A stretch of 35,291 nucleotides of DNA from contig JAPMOS010000281.1 in the NCBI GenBank assembly GCA_027972325.1, positions 1-35,291 on the forward strand. Reading direction: 5' to 3'. Within the stretch, counting starts at the first letter, position 1. Each line of letters starts with the position of its first letter. The position numbers and the translations under genes were made by a program. Source of the DNA: Paratrimastix pyriformis (lineage: Eukaryota; Preaxostyla; Paratrimastigidae). The notes beneath the pieces are model-generated. The model did not search any database and was not told the origin of the DNA. It saw only the letters and a list, made by a program, of their open reading frames with translations. This document shows, in pieces, positions 18,858 through 28,343 of the stretch.

Positions 18858-19970
18858 CTAGGGGTCCCCCTTGTCAGGTTCAGCGGCCCCCGACATTTCA
18901 TGAGGTTTGCCACTGAACCGACCCGCCAACAGTGCCTCGTCGAAGCTATCCGTGACTCCTTCCACTGTGCGACCATAGTGCATTTGGTAGGTGCTGGACC
19001 TGGAGCTCCAACGATACCTGGTCAGAATCTGTGGCAGTGGAATGCCCAGTGCAGCGGCTTTCGACGGGGCGGCTGAGCGAATTGAATGGGCACCCCACTG
19101 CAGGGGAATGCCTGCCACCGTCATCGTCGAACGCACGCAGTTCCGGATCCAGTCTGCCGAGATGGCTTTGCCCACCCTGCACTTCACTGAGTGATCCCGT
19201 GGAAAGACAAAGAAGGTGTCCGACACTGCCTGACCCGCAACCGCTGGTTCCGTCGGCCGCTTGGTCAGCCACTGTTTCATGGCGCAGTGTAGGCACAGTG
19301 GGTTGTCGGGAGCCCCGACCACCTGGACCCATCGAATCTTGGTGTTGTGTGTCTCCTTCGGACACACCTTCAGCCGAACGGAGTGCTCACACCCCGGCTG
19401 GCCGAACTCAAAGCGTGAGTAGGAAAAAGAGATCGAGGTCGTGTCCATGACCCTCAACCCCGCGATCTCCAACAAGCTGGCGACTTTACCAATGAGCCGA
19501 TTTTGGTCAAGGGTCGCATTGTCGGCCCACTCCCCCTCGAGCAATTTCAAGAGGTCTGCTAGGTCCCAGATCGGACCGAGGTCTTTGCCCCCAGCCGGTT
19601 TGTCCTTCCCGATGCCGGTGACGACTTGTTTCACCAGTTTGCCTTCCGGTGATAGAGGGTGGCCACTCATGGTGAAGTACATGGACAGTGCTGAGCGACG
19701 TGCCCCTGCCGAGCCCGAGCTGAGGTCCCTCTCCATGGCTTCATCCGCGATGAACGAGGCGACCTGGACCTCATTCTGGTCGGTCGCCTCCGTGATCGGA
19801 GCCAGGTCTTTGAGCGCGCACCACTCTTCATAGCGGCGAATAATGTGTGAGTATTTCTTCGAGGTTTTCTCTGCCAATGACCTCTGAATGAAATAACCTG
19901 CCGCTGCCGACAGCTCCGGATGCTTGGGGGCCCAAGCAGGTGCCTCTTCTGAGAGCTTTTTCCGGGCTGT
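18858..19970 (-). CDS. DIRS-1 tyrosine recombinase domain
   Basis: The N-terminal core-binding part has SLAEKTSKKYSHIIRRYEEW. The catalytic part shows GLRVMDTTSI with the first Arg, the H-x-x-R box in WGAHSIRSAAPSK, and Y in TYQMHYGRT after RYRWSSRSS. That is the R-HxxR-Y signature of phage-integrase-like enzymes. In DIRS elements this protein inserts circular DNA copies. The frame extends upstream into an overlap with the RNase H/methyltransferase ORF. It ends at 18858 with a short acidic tail. Confidence 0.85.
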   Translation of the reverse strand, partial: TARKKLSEEAPAWAPKHPELSAAAGYFIQRSLAEKTSKKYSHIIRRYEEWCALKDLAPITEATDQNEVQVASFIADEAMERDLSSGSAGARRSALSMYFTMSGHPLSPEGKLVKQVVTGIGKDKPAGGKDLGPIWDLADLLKLLEGEWADNATLDQNRLIGKVASLLEIAGLRVMDTTSISFSYSRFEFGQPGCEHSVRLKVCPKETHNTKIRWVQVVGAPDNPLCLHCAMKQWLTKRPTEPAVAGQAVSDTFFVFPRDHSVKCRVGKAISADWIRNCVRSTMTVAGIPLQWGAHSIRSAAPSKAAALGIPLPQILTRYRWSSRSSTYQMHYGRTVEGVTDSFDEALLAGRFSGKPHEMSGAAEPDKGDP

Positions 19971-20221
19971 GGGTGTGGGTATCGCGCGTCCTGGGGCAGG
20001 ACCTTTCTTGCCCGGGCGAAACAGAGTTCCGTCCACGGGTGTCCCCGCGGTGTTCTGGGCATCACAGGCCCCACTCGTGGGTGCTTCCGACCGACCCGGC
20101 GGGTTTGTCACACAGGACTCCGGGTGGTGCGTCATGGGAGTGGGGGTGGTGGTGCTCTTTGAGCGCAGAGACGCTGCCAGCTCGGCTAAGGTCATGTCCT
20201 CTCCCGAGTCTGCGTCGACGT

Positions 20222-21300
20222 CTACAGTTCCCTGTCCCACTGTGGGATCAGGGGCTCGTTGCTCCCCCACCAGGCCTCCGGGTCGTAGAAGATCCGGGCT
20301 GGACCCATGGGGTGCAGCTGTCGGTCCTGGAACTTCCGGACGAGGGTGAGATCCGGATTGGTGAGTGTCTGCCAACCCCACTCGAGGTGTGCCCTGGCTT
20401 GCCGGACTGGGTCCCCCGACACCTGTGTCACACAACACTCCCAGTGTGGGGGCCCAATTCCCTTGAGGTTGCGTGTCGTGCCTGCCAGGAATGTGTTCTC
20501 CTGCCGCGGTAAGGTCAGGGGTGGTGCCACTGCCATGTGCAGCATCACTGGCCACCACGGTGCCGATGTCCACACCGGGGTGAGGAGAAGAGCCTCCCCC
20601 CGCTGCTCCCTCAACCGTTCCAAGACTCTGAGGATGAGCGAGAACGGTGGGTTGATCCACGGCACTTCTGAGGCTAGGTTCTGCCGAAAGAAGTCCACTC
20701 CCACCGCTCCCGGTTCCTTGACCAAGGACCAGAACCGGGGGCACAAGTGGTTTCGCGCCGATGCAAAGGCGTCCACCGTCGGTTTCGTCCTGAGCTTCAC
20801 CACCGCCCTGAAGAGGGCTGGGTGGAGCTGGTAATCTTCGGCGTCGACCCACCGCGAGAGCCTGTCCGCTCTCACGTTGTCGATGCCGTGAATGTGCTCT
20901 GTGGTGAGGGTGATCCGGTGTGTCTGACAGAACTCCCAGAGTTTTCTCAACCGGGTGTTGAGCTGCTGACTCTGTGACTTGAGTCTGCCGACTGACCACA
21001 CGACAGACGAATTGTCCGAGAACCAAAGTACGGACTTGCCCGTGACCTGTTCCCGGAACAGGTGGAGTGACCTGATGCCCGCTTCCAATTCGAGCGGGTT
21101 TATCGAGCTGATGTCCTGCAGGTCCGTCACTCTCCACAACTCGTGTGCTGGGATGCCCTGCTCGATGCTCTGTGCCGGAGTCCTCAGCACTGCCCCCCAG
21201 CCCATCTCGGCTGCATCCGTGGTCAGGATCAGCTCTGCTGGTGGGGTCCGAAGTGGGGTGCTGGTGGGGTACTGTGCATGGTGGGATAGCCGAGTAATCT
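20222..21300 (-). pseudogene. DIRS-1 RNase H and methyltransferase-like domains
   Basis: RNase H motifs: LILTTDAAEMGWGA, NPLELEAGI, VLWFSDNSSVVW and NVRADRLSRW, the DIRS-style D-E-D-D set. The methyltransferase-like domain follows: VDAFASARNHLCPRFW, then VPWINPPFSLILRVLERL and LLTPVWTSAPWWP. NPPF is the catalytic motif of the N6-adenine methylase fold that DIRS and PAT elements are known to carry, with unknown purpose. The reverse-transcriptase part is not in this copy. Confidence 0.8.
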
Positions 21301-21359
21301 CTTCCCCAAACAAACCCAAACCAAGAAAGAGTGAACACTTGCACAGCAAGCACGCAAAA

Positions 21360-21415
21360 CGGCACTGACATCCACAAATTTTATCAAAAGAATTTGACAT
21401 GTCATGTCAGTGCCG
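21360..21415. repeat. Hairpin with 12-bp arms at the edge of DIRS-1
   Basis: CGGCACTGACAT (21360-21371) pairs exactly with ATGTCAGTGCCG (21404-21415) across a 32-base AT-rich loop. CGGCACTGAC recurs at about 17809-17818. It may be a terminal or recombination-site palindrome. Confidence 0.6.
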
Positions 21416-21553
21416 GCAGTCGACTCGTCCTTTAAGCATCAGCCCATTCGGACGACGACACGCCAGCCACCGACGCAGAGTACGGTGGGAAGGGAGTCAG
21501 TACCGCGCAACGCAGTAAAACAATCCAGCTGGGAGTCACAGCTCCCGAAGGTT

Positions 21554-21564
21554 TCAAAGAAAAC
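21554..21564. repeat. Left target-site duplication of retroposon A (TCAAAGAAAAC)
   Basis: The same 11 bases recur at 23025-23035 right after the (CA)n tail. Confidence 0.9.
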
Positions 21565-21607
21565 CCCCCCGGCACTATTCTCAGTTCAACACGATTTACG
21601 CAGGGCT

Positions 21608-22759
21608 ATGGCCTGCGAAATCACTGCGGTGAATGATGATCTGGACGACGCAACCATTGCTTTTATTGAAAAACATGCTTCTATTCTTGATGAAGAAGAT
21701 CCATTTCTGTGCTTTATTGACGAGCTCGACGATCATCGAGCTATCTTCCGGAGCATGGACCAGCTGAGCCGTCTTTCCTTCACTTCTACCATGATCCCTG
21801 AGTTTGGCAAACTTTTTGGGTATTTGGTGGCCTCTGAGAAGCGCATCCCGTCGACCAAGTTGCTTCAGCGCATCAGTTTGAGCATTCTACGGTCGGCGGG
21901 GGGCGATCAATCTCTGTGCTGCCAAAAGCTTGCGCAATTGATTCAATTCATTTGTGGTGCCACCATTTTCAATTTGGAGTCTTCCAGCAAGCCCGTTACT
22001 GTATCGCGAGTATCGATGGCGACCCCCGTTCCCGCCCGACCTGTGGCTTCGGTGAACCCGTCCACTGCTTCGCCGCAATCCGGCCTGTGTCCAAAGTCAC
22101 CGAGCACTGTCAAACAGCCTCCCGGAAAAGTGACCGCACATTGCATCGACCCCTCAGCTGCCCCGCTTCAGCTTGGAGGTGGTACGAGTCGGCCACGTCC
22201 GCCATCCCCTGAACCTTCGCCAGCAAAGAAGAAGGACAGGGTTGAGGAGAAGGCTGACAGCAATCCTTTTGCTGTGCGCCCTGCTGTTGCCCACCAGCAG
22301 CCCGCGCCGGTCGGGAATCCGTTCGCCAGGGTGCCGCCCCCAGCCCCCACTGCATCTGCAGCAGCCCCCACTGCATCTGCACCAGCCCCCACTGCATCTG
22401 CAACTCCCACTGTGGCCCCTGCCCATGCCCCTGCCCCTGCCCCTGCCCCTGCCCCTGCCCATGTTGCCCCTGCCCATGTTGCCCCTGCCCATGCTGCCCC
22501 TGCCCATGCTGCCCCTGCGCTTGTCCCTGCCCCAGCGCAAGGGCTTCTTGCCACGCCGAAGGGAGCCTCGCTCTGCCCCACGGATCTGGGGTTGAAGGGG
22601 AGCGGGGCGGCTCGAGTGCCCGCGGGACCGGACGGGCCGCGGAGGCGGGACTTTGGATGGTGGATCCGCCAACAACACGCCCCGATGTTCGTGTTCCGCA
22701 CCAGTACCAGATGGTACATGGGGACGCGGATGCCCAACGCCCAAGAAGTCCCAATGTAA
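21608..22759 (+). CDS. Retroposon A protein, unknown function
   Basis: I chose the ATG at 21608 because it is the first in the element; the longer frame from 21404 starts in flanking DNA outside the duplication. The 383-aa product has an acidic helical head (residues about 8-110: NDDLDDATIAFIEKHASIL, DEEDPFLCFIDELDD, TMIPEFGKLFGYLVASEKR), a Ser/Thr-rich joint, and a KKKDRVEEKADSNPFAV basic-acidic segment. A long Ala/Pro zone with 6-base GCCCCT/GCCCAT-type repeats (22418-22530) follows, and then a distinct Trp-rich end (RDFGWWIRQQHAPMFVF). Head and tail are conserved in copy C, so this is a real protein under selection. The form recalls ORF1/Gag-like RNA-binding proteins of retroposons, but I see no zinc knuckle or RRM, and do not assign a function. 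Confidence 0.8.
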   Translation: MACEITAVNDDLDDATIAFIEKHASILDEEDPFLCFIDELDDHRAIFRSMDQLSRLSFTSTMIPEFGKLFGYLVASEKRIPSTKLLQRISLSILRSAGGDQSLCCQKLAQLIQFICGATIFNLESSSKPVTVSRVSMATPVPARPVASVNPSTASPQSGLCPKSPSTVKQPPGKVTAHCIDPSAAPLQLGGGTSRPRPPSPEPSPAKKKDRVEEKADSNPFAVRPAVAHQQPAPVGNPFARVPPPAPTASAAAPTASAPAPTASATPTVAPAHAPAPAPAPAPAHVAPAHVAPAHAAPAHAAPALVPAPAQGLLATPKGASLCPTDLGLKGSGAARVPAGPDGPRRRDFGWWIRQQHAPMFVFRTSTRWYMGTRMPNAQEVPM

Positions 22760-22965
22760 GGGAATTGTGTTCCTTTCGGTTCAATCTTTTGTCCCGTTGT
22801 TCAGTCTTTTCCCTGATTTATCTCCTCGATCCACCCTATTCCTTGGTCCCCTCCCCCGTTCTTTTCTACCTCTCCCTGTCACCATAGCCCCCGCCCCTAG
22901 CCCTAGTTGCCCGCAGAATTGCGGGGGACATGGGAGGTGGGGGTCATGTTACCCCCCGGCTTCGG

Positions 22966-22979
22966 CCGGAATCGGGAGT
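22966..22979 (+). other. UUCG-capped 3' hairpin of retroposon A
   Basis: CCGGC-TTCG-GCCGG folds into a 5-bp GC stem with the extra-stable cUUCGg tetraloop. It is shared with copies B (29732-29745), C (14620-14633) and, in variant form, D (15080-15093). It is a good candidate for the RNA signal read by the reverse transcriptase. Confidence 0.75.
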
Positions 22980-23024
22980 TTTGCATCTCTATGTTGCAAA
23001 CATGTATGACACACACACACACAC

Positions 23025-23035
23025 TCAAAGAAAAC
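23025..23035. repeat. Right target-site duplication of retroposon A
   Basis: Exact copy of 21554-21564, directly following the CA tail. Confidence 0.9.
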
Positions 23036-23689
23036 GAAGAAGAGAGATTCATGATCAACCATGCGAACCCCAAACATCTCCTCAAGCGGGTCGCGACCCG
23101 CCCCGGGGGGTGCACGTCTAGTCAGGGAAAGAGGAGGCTGGAGAAAACCCCGACGCACCGCTGTAACCGGTCAGCAAAAAACAGGTGGGAGACGAGAAGC
23201 CACAAATAAAAGGAGGGGCGAAACCTGCAAAGGCCCCGAAGGTACCGAGTCTTCCCGTACCCGGCACCCTCCTTAGGGAGTCCTTCCCTCAACGGGTCGG
23301 ACTCCCCGCATAAAACAAGAAGATCGGACAAAACAGCGAGAGGACTCGTTGTCCGCCATGGCGCGGGCCAAAGGCACGCGTCGAGAAAAACGCAGAGCAC
23401 GACGGAGCCGCGACAGGCACCTTGCCTCGCAGATCCCAGGAGGGTTCTCCGACCCCGTGCTCGCGGCCTCTTCGTCACCAGTCGCCGACCGACGCCGATG
23501 AAGAGGTGGAGGCACCCTGCCGTGTGGGCGTCAAGTTCTGTAAAAGAACAAGCCCCCACCAAAAGCCAAACCCCGAAGGGAGAGAGAGCACAAAAGGTGA
23601 CGTATCGATCGCCACTTCAGAGTGCTCAACCAATATCCCTCCCGCGAGAGGGAGGTGTGTGGTGGAGTGATCGGGGGTGGTTCACGGGG

Positions 23690-23960
23690 ACAACGACCAC
23701 GATGAAATCACATGAGCTGTCGTCAAATCAAAACAGACGGCAGTGAAAGAAAAACCCACCCCCATATGAACGAGGAGGAGGTATGGTGTCCACCACGACC
23801 ACGATAAAGCCACATGGCTGTTGCCAACAAAACGGTGGTGAAAGACAACACCCCGCACCACGATGAAGTCCCTCGAGCTGTTGTCCATTCATAGCAGACC
23901 AGGGGGAAGACAACTCCCACACCGCTATGAAGGTGCATGCTGGGTGTCCTACAAGAGCAC
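23690..23960 (+). repeat. Degenerate tandem repeat of about 62-100 bp
   Basis: Three to four worn units share ACCACGATGAA, GAGCTGTTGTC, a CAAAACAGAC-like middle and GTGAAAGACAAC; the GAGCTGT-like phrase falls near 23714, 23815 and 23875. The first unit carries an extra ~38 bases. Confidence 0.55.
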
Positions 23961-23980
23961 AACGAGCAGGATGAACCCAT

Positions 23981-24026
23981 AACAGAGAGTTATACGAATA
24001 TGGAGGAGTAGAGAGTATCTCTACTC
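23981..24026 (+). repeat. 46-bp inverted repeat, left arm
   Basis: AACAGAGAGTTATACGAATA and the next 26 bases are the exact reverse complement of 24194-24239. The inner part is itself a near palindrome (GAGTAGAGA-GTA-TCTCTACTC), and GGAGTAGAGAGTATCTCTAC plus nine bases recurs directly at 24298-24326. This combination fits the internal complementary region of a DIRS element whose recombinase gene ends at 24548. Confidence 0.9.
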
Positions 24027-24193
24027 TTTGATGTAAGCGTTGCGATTATCATCCCCCTCGCGCAATGAAAGAAAAGAAAAAGAACGGAGTACCGGCACAG
24101 ATAGAGATGCCAACCCCGGTTCGCGAAGATGAAATATCCCCGCACTCCTTTCTTCCAAGTTCGGGGCAGCTCGCTGGGAGGATGGGTGGGACC

Positions 24194-24239
24194 GAGTAGA
24201 GATACTCTCTACTCCTCCATATTCGTATAACTCTCTGTT
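24194..24239 (-). repeat. 46-bp inverted repeat, right arm
   Basis: Perfect reverse complement of 23981-24026, about 310 bp from the end of the DIRS-2 recombinase gene. Confidence 0.9.
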
Positions 24240-24297
24240 TTGGGTCGATACTTCCCAAAACTACAGTTATACTCTAGGGAACACTCCCGTGTTCCTC

Positions 24298-24326
24298 GGA
24301 GTAGAGAGTATCTCTACTCTTTGATG
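24298..24326 (+). repeat. 29-bp direct repeat of 24005-24033 with palindromic core
   Basis: GGAGTAGAGAGTATCTCTAC plus nine more bases is identical at both places. The core folds on itself around a 3-base centre. Confidence 0.8.
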
Positions 24327-24547
24327 GAGAAAAGATCCCAAGCCATGAGATCAAGCCCAACCCAACCGCGCAGAGAGCCGCGCCTAGCGGAGGTCAAGTC
24401 CCTGACAGGACTGAGAGTCACACGAAGCGATGCTCAGCACCGCACTCGTATTCCTCAACCAAGTGAACACACGAAAGAACTCAACAAACCGGTGAAAGCT
24501 TAAAGTTAGCTATCATCGCCGGACACCCCAGCACGGGGCGAAGAATC

Positions 24548-25470
24548 TCAGGCGTAAATGGCCGCGCCAAGCTCGGCCACCTTACTGCTTCTCAAGTAGA
24601 ATCGCGAGAAGGTATCGGAGCGACTGCTCCAACGGAACTGAAGAAGGACCAGGGGCTCTGGTATCCCCGCCTCCAGCGCCCTCGACGAGCCCATGCCCCT
24701 CAGGCAGTGGGGTTTAAACTTCTTGGGATCAATCCCGCGGCGATCATCAACCGCTTCACGCACGACCCCAACCACTTGGCCGTACAAGGGGAACCATCCC
24801 GGAAGCTGACAAACAGCGGTTCCGGGGGGGCCGCCAAGGGGCGACGATCCAGAAGCTCGTCCACTGCCGCCACCGCGCACCTGAAAGGATGGGTGGGGCA
24901 GGCTCGGATGGGCTGGGTAACCCAGAGCATCGCTCTCGTTTCCTTCGTCAGAGCTCGGAAACGGAGAGCGTCCTTGCCAGTCAGACCTGGTCAGATCAAT
25001 TCTGACCTGGTCCGCTTTCCGCAACCCAAAGATGAGCAGGAGGGTCGCCACTTTCGCGACCAACTGCCAATCTTCCAAGGCATCGTTGGGCCCCAACGAT
25101 CCAAGAGCGCCCAGATCACCCCAGATCAGGGTGTTCCGCATACCGCGGAAGCTCCGGGCGGACCTTCCTGACACCCGTCATGAGGGCCGACACTGAGGGT
25201 TCCTCCCCGACCGCGAAGCCAAGAATCGGCTTCAAATTGGTGGAGATCGCTGCCACGCGAGACTTGCATGCAGAGTACCCCAGCTGCAACTCGGCCTGCT
25301 CATCCGCCACAAAATTGGCTGTCTGGACTGCAAGCCCCACCCGGTCCCGAAGGCAAGGGTCCCTGCCCCGAGCTGCGCACCAAGTGGTATAGCGCTTCCA
25401 AGCCGCCGCATAGGCTTTCTGAGTCGAGGGTTCCAAACGCGCCCCGATAAGGCGGCGCGCCCTCTCCGAA
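24548..25470 (-). pseudogene. DIRS-2 tyrosine recombinase
   Basis: The core-binding part has ARLEPSTQKAYAAAWKRYTTW and a TANFVADEQAELQLGYS helix. The catalytic part has LLIFGLRKADQVRID with the first Arg, FKPHCLRGMGSSRALE with H-x-x-R, and FSRFYLRSS with the Tyr after QFRWSSRSD. This is the integrating enzyme of the element. Broken. Confidence 0.82.
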
Positions 25471-25479
25471 AGGCCCATG

Positions 25480-26530
25480 GGCAACTGAGGGACGAACCCT
25501 CCCGCCGCCGAGGTGGCGGTACCCGCCCGCTCCGGACTGGGGCGGGCGAGCTCGGTCGCCTCCAGCCCTAGCGAGTCGCAGCAATCGACCCAACAGCTGG
25601 GACAGGACCACTCGTCGTCCTCTCCCCAGCCCAGGGGCAGGCGACCGATCAGATCGTCCACCGGGACCGACAGAGCCTGTCCGAAGCGGGCCCTGGCCTT
25701 CTTTCGGTTGACCGGGTGGCCCGACACCCGGACCACCCACGCTGGCCAAGGCGGAGTCCCCAGCGGGGATTGATTGGCCATCGACTGCGGCAGGAAGAGG
25801 GCCGGCGACTGGGGAAGCAGCAACGGGGGTCTGACCAGCAGAGTCAGGAGCAGTGGCCACCACGGCTGCGTCGGCCAGAAGGGGACGCAGACCACCGCCG
25901 ACGCCCGCTGCGCCGCAATGCGTCTGAGCAGGGGCAGCAGAAGGGAGAACGGGGGGTTGCACCAGCACGTCACTCCCCCCAAATCCTGCTTCAGAGCATC
26001 CACCGCCTCGCACCCGAGAGCGGGGAAACGAGACCACCACCTCGGGAGGAGGTGATTGCCCTGGGTGGCGAATGCGTCGACTTCGCACGGGCCCAGAAGA
26101 TCCATCGCCAGGCGGAAGACCACTGGGTGGATCTTCCAGTCCTCCGGGTCCAGCCACCGAGACAGGAAGTCGGGCCGGTAGTTTGTCCGGCCTGGGACAT
26201 GAACCGCCACGAGCCGAATGCCCAGCTCGGAGACGAGGTCGAAGAGACGCCGCAACCCCGCATTCATTTCCGGCGAGGTCGACTTCCACTTCGTGACCCC
26301 CCAGACGACCGCGGAGTTGTCGCAGCGCCAAAGCACCTCTGCTGACCCCTCACAGCGTCGGCGAAGGTGCGCAGCGTGAGGAAGCCCGCTTCCAACTCCA
26401 AGGGTGAGATCGAGTGGGGATCCAGCTCGAGGGCCACAATCCCCTCGTCTCGCGATACTCCCCCCTCCGTGTGCGGAGGACTCCCGCCCAGGCGAAGAAG
26501 GACGCATCCGTCTGTATCACCACCTGGGGT
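25480..26530 (-). pseudogene. DIRS-2 RNase H and methyltransferase-like domains
   Basis: RNase H: VVIQTDASFFAWAGVL, then VLWRCDNSAVVWGV and NYRPDFLSRW. Methyltransferase-like: CEVDAFATQGNHLLPRWW, then VTCWCNPPFSLLLPLLRRI and VVCVPFWPTQPWWP. The NPPF motif is intact. As in other DIRS elements, this methylase fold sits between RNase H and the recombinase. Broken. Confidence 0.8.
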
Positions 26531-27960
26531 CTCGGCGGGGCGAACGACGCGCCGTTGCAGCGGGACAAATTGTCCCGCCACCAGCGGAGATCCGCACGCG
26601 ATGGATCGTCCAGGAGCGCCACTGCCTCCCAACCGCCGGGGCACCTCCTCGTCTTGGAGGCCAACCGGTTCAAGTTGAACAGGTAAAGATGGGCAGGCAG
26701 GACCGCCTCCCGGAGGCAGGACAGGGAGCCAGCGAGTCTCGCTAACTCCCGTGCTCTGAAGGGCCGTTCCGGCCCCCTGGACAGGGCCGCCTCGACCAAG
26801 GAAAGAGTAGCCCTGACCTTGTGAGACGGAACCCTGAACGCCATGCGCACCGAGTCGATCTGCAAACCGAGGTGCTCCAGGCAGGTCACCGGAGCCGGTG
26901 TGCATTTCTTGGCGTTCAAGCCAAACCCCAGCTCGGTCAAAAGGAGGATCGCGAAAACCGTGTGCCGCACGGTCTCTTCCCTGGACGATCCTACCACCAG
27001 GATATCGTCCAAATAGATAGAGATCCTCACCCCTTTGAACCGGATCTCTGCCATGGGAACCCGCATCATTTTGTAAATGTGCGTGGAGCCGTATTTAGGC
27101 CGAAGGGCATCGCCACAAAGGCGTACACCCTGCCCTCCCAACTGAAGCAGAGGTATCTGGAGGTCTCCAGGGGAGTGGGACATGGAGATAAGCCTTGGAG
27201 AAGTCGAGGCTTAACATCCAGTCCCCCTTGCCCACCAGCGCCGCCGCCGTGGACAAGGCCTCCACCCTGAAATGGTCGCAGCTGACGAACTCGTTCAGGG
27301 GAGCCGCGTTGATGACGCCGCGCCGACCCCGTCCTTCTTGGGGACTGTGAACGGGGAAGGATCGCCCTCGCAAAGGAGGGCGCCACCTCGGCAACCGCGC
27401 CTGCCTCTTTGAAGGCCTGGATCTCTTCCCCGAGTGCCCGCAGGTCCTCGTCCGACAACGGGATCTGCGAAGTCCGGATGCAGTGCTCCGGAGGGTGCGA
27501 GACCCACTCTAGGCGAAGGCCCTCCTTCACCAGATCGTGGCACCACTCGGTCTGGAAGCGCAGTGCGTCCCAGGCCGCGAGGAACGACTTCAGACGCCCC
27601 CACTGGCTGCGAGCTGGCCATCGCCTGGTTGAGCGCCAGTGCCTGCTCGAGAGAAACTGAACCCGACTTGGTCCAGAGCTCTTCGGCCAAGAGACCCGGA
27701 GCGCCCAGCCCGGGCCATCTGGGCCCTCCAGTGGGGGGACAGATGGAGAATTCGTCCAGGGCCCCGCCTAGCTTGAGGGCGTCCGACGACAATCCCAAAC
27801 TCGCCGCCTGCTCCTCAGGGGTGCGGAACCGACCCACAAAGAGGTCCTCCACCCCCTCGGGCCAAGGGAACCGGTACCAGACCCCACCCTCCCCCCCACC
27901 CTCTTCCTGCGGGAGACCAGTCGGAACGACCAAGGTCTTACTTATTGCATACCCGCAAGG
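26530..27960 (-). pseudogene. DIRS-2 reverse transcriptase
   Basis: Visible blocks are LSDEDLRALGEEIQAFKEAG (start of the fingers), RGVINAAPLNEFV, WMLSLDFSKAYLHVPL (motif A), YAFVAMPFGLNTAPRTFTK (motif B), ISIYLDDILVVGSS (motif C, YLDD) and CLEHLGLQIDS. The connection has FRARELARLAGSLSCLREAV. These are typical of DIRS/Ty3-like enzymes. Broken. Confidence 0.85.
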
Positions 27961-27989
27961 AAAAACAGTGGTAGGGGGGGAAGATGGGG

Positions 27990-28343
27990 CAGTTACCTAC
28001 TCTTTCTTCGCGGCGGCCTGGTGCTGGCGCGGAGCCGCATGGTTGGGCGCCGAGTCATGGCGCGGGCGCTTGTTCAGGCGAGCACCCCCACGGTACCCAG
28101 CCCGGCCCCCGCGTCCACCGCGGTCTCGCCCACGGTCCCGCCGGTCACTACCGCGGTCCCGCCGGTCACCGCCCCGGTCGCGGCGAGAGGAGCCGCGGTC
28201 CCGGTGCTCACCTCGCCCACGAGTCTTGCCGCCCTCTCGCTCCCGCGAGCGGTCGGACTCGTCGGCCTCCTCCCCCTCGGCTTCGTCGGTCCGCTTCTCG
28301 AGCTTGCGGGTCTCCGACTTCGCCTTGAGTGCTTCAAGGTGGG
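27990..28343 (-). pseudogene. DIRS-2 gag-like ORF, C-terminal Arg-rich part
   Basis: The minus-strand protein is Lys/Glu-rich (SETRKLEKRTDEAEGEEADE) and then a repeat of RDRGSDRRDRGRDRGGRGG type, ending RPRHDSAPNHAAPRQ. Such arrays bind RNA. The other part of this gag-like ORF lies on the far side of retroposon B (29811-30090). Confidence 0.7.
28334..28343. repeat. Left target-site duplication of retroposon B (TCAAGGTGGG)
   Basis: Exactly repeated at 29801-29810 after the (CA)n tail. Confidence 0.9.

Larger units (their letters stand above)
18858..21300 (-). mobile_element. DIRS-type tyrosine-recombinase retrotransposon 1 (fossil, incomplete)
   Basis: Minus-strand order is RNase H, methyltransferase-like domain, then tyrosine recombinase, with the last ORF overlapping the previous one in another frame, as DIRS elements normally do. 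No reverse transcriptase is present, so only the 3' half of the element is here. The right edge, near 21300, passes into a hairpin-bearing sequence. DIRS elements integrate as circles by the recombinase and leave no target duplication. The surviving frames are long, which suggests moderate age, but the element is incomplete. Confidence 0.85.
21565..23024 (+). mobile_element. Retroposon A: single-ORF non-LTR-like element, full length
   Basis: The element runs from CCCCCCGGCACTATTC to (AC)8, with exact 11-bp duplications outside. It has a ~43-base leader, one 383-aa ORF, a ~200-base pyrimidine-rich 3' untranslated part, then GTTACCC, a CCGGC-TTCG-GCCGG hairpin (22966-22979), a 29-base spacer and the CA tail. 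It has no long terminal repeats, reverse transcriptase or endonuclease. The duplications of 10-11 bp and the simple-repeat tail point to target-primed reverse transcription in trans. The near-identity to copy B says it moved recently. Confidence 0.88.
23036..24547. other. Non-coding region between retroposon A and DIRS-2
   Basis: No credible protein. It holds degenerate tandem repeats (23690-23960), a 46-bp inverted repeat pair and a near-palindromic direct repeat (23981-24326). It is likely the 3' terminal region of the second DIRS element plus older repeat DNA. Confidence 0.5.

Noticed and set aside
22110-22784. Minus-strand Gly-Gln repeat frame (also 28890-29564)
   Set aside because: It is the antisense of the Ala/Pro hexamer repeat of retroposons A and B, with no conservation in copy C.
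23036-24547. CRISPR-like array
   Set aside because: The repeats are degenerate with no regular spacers, no cas genes are present, and the setting is eukaryotic.
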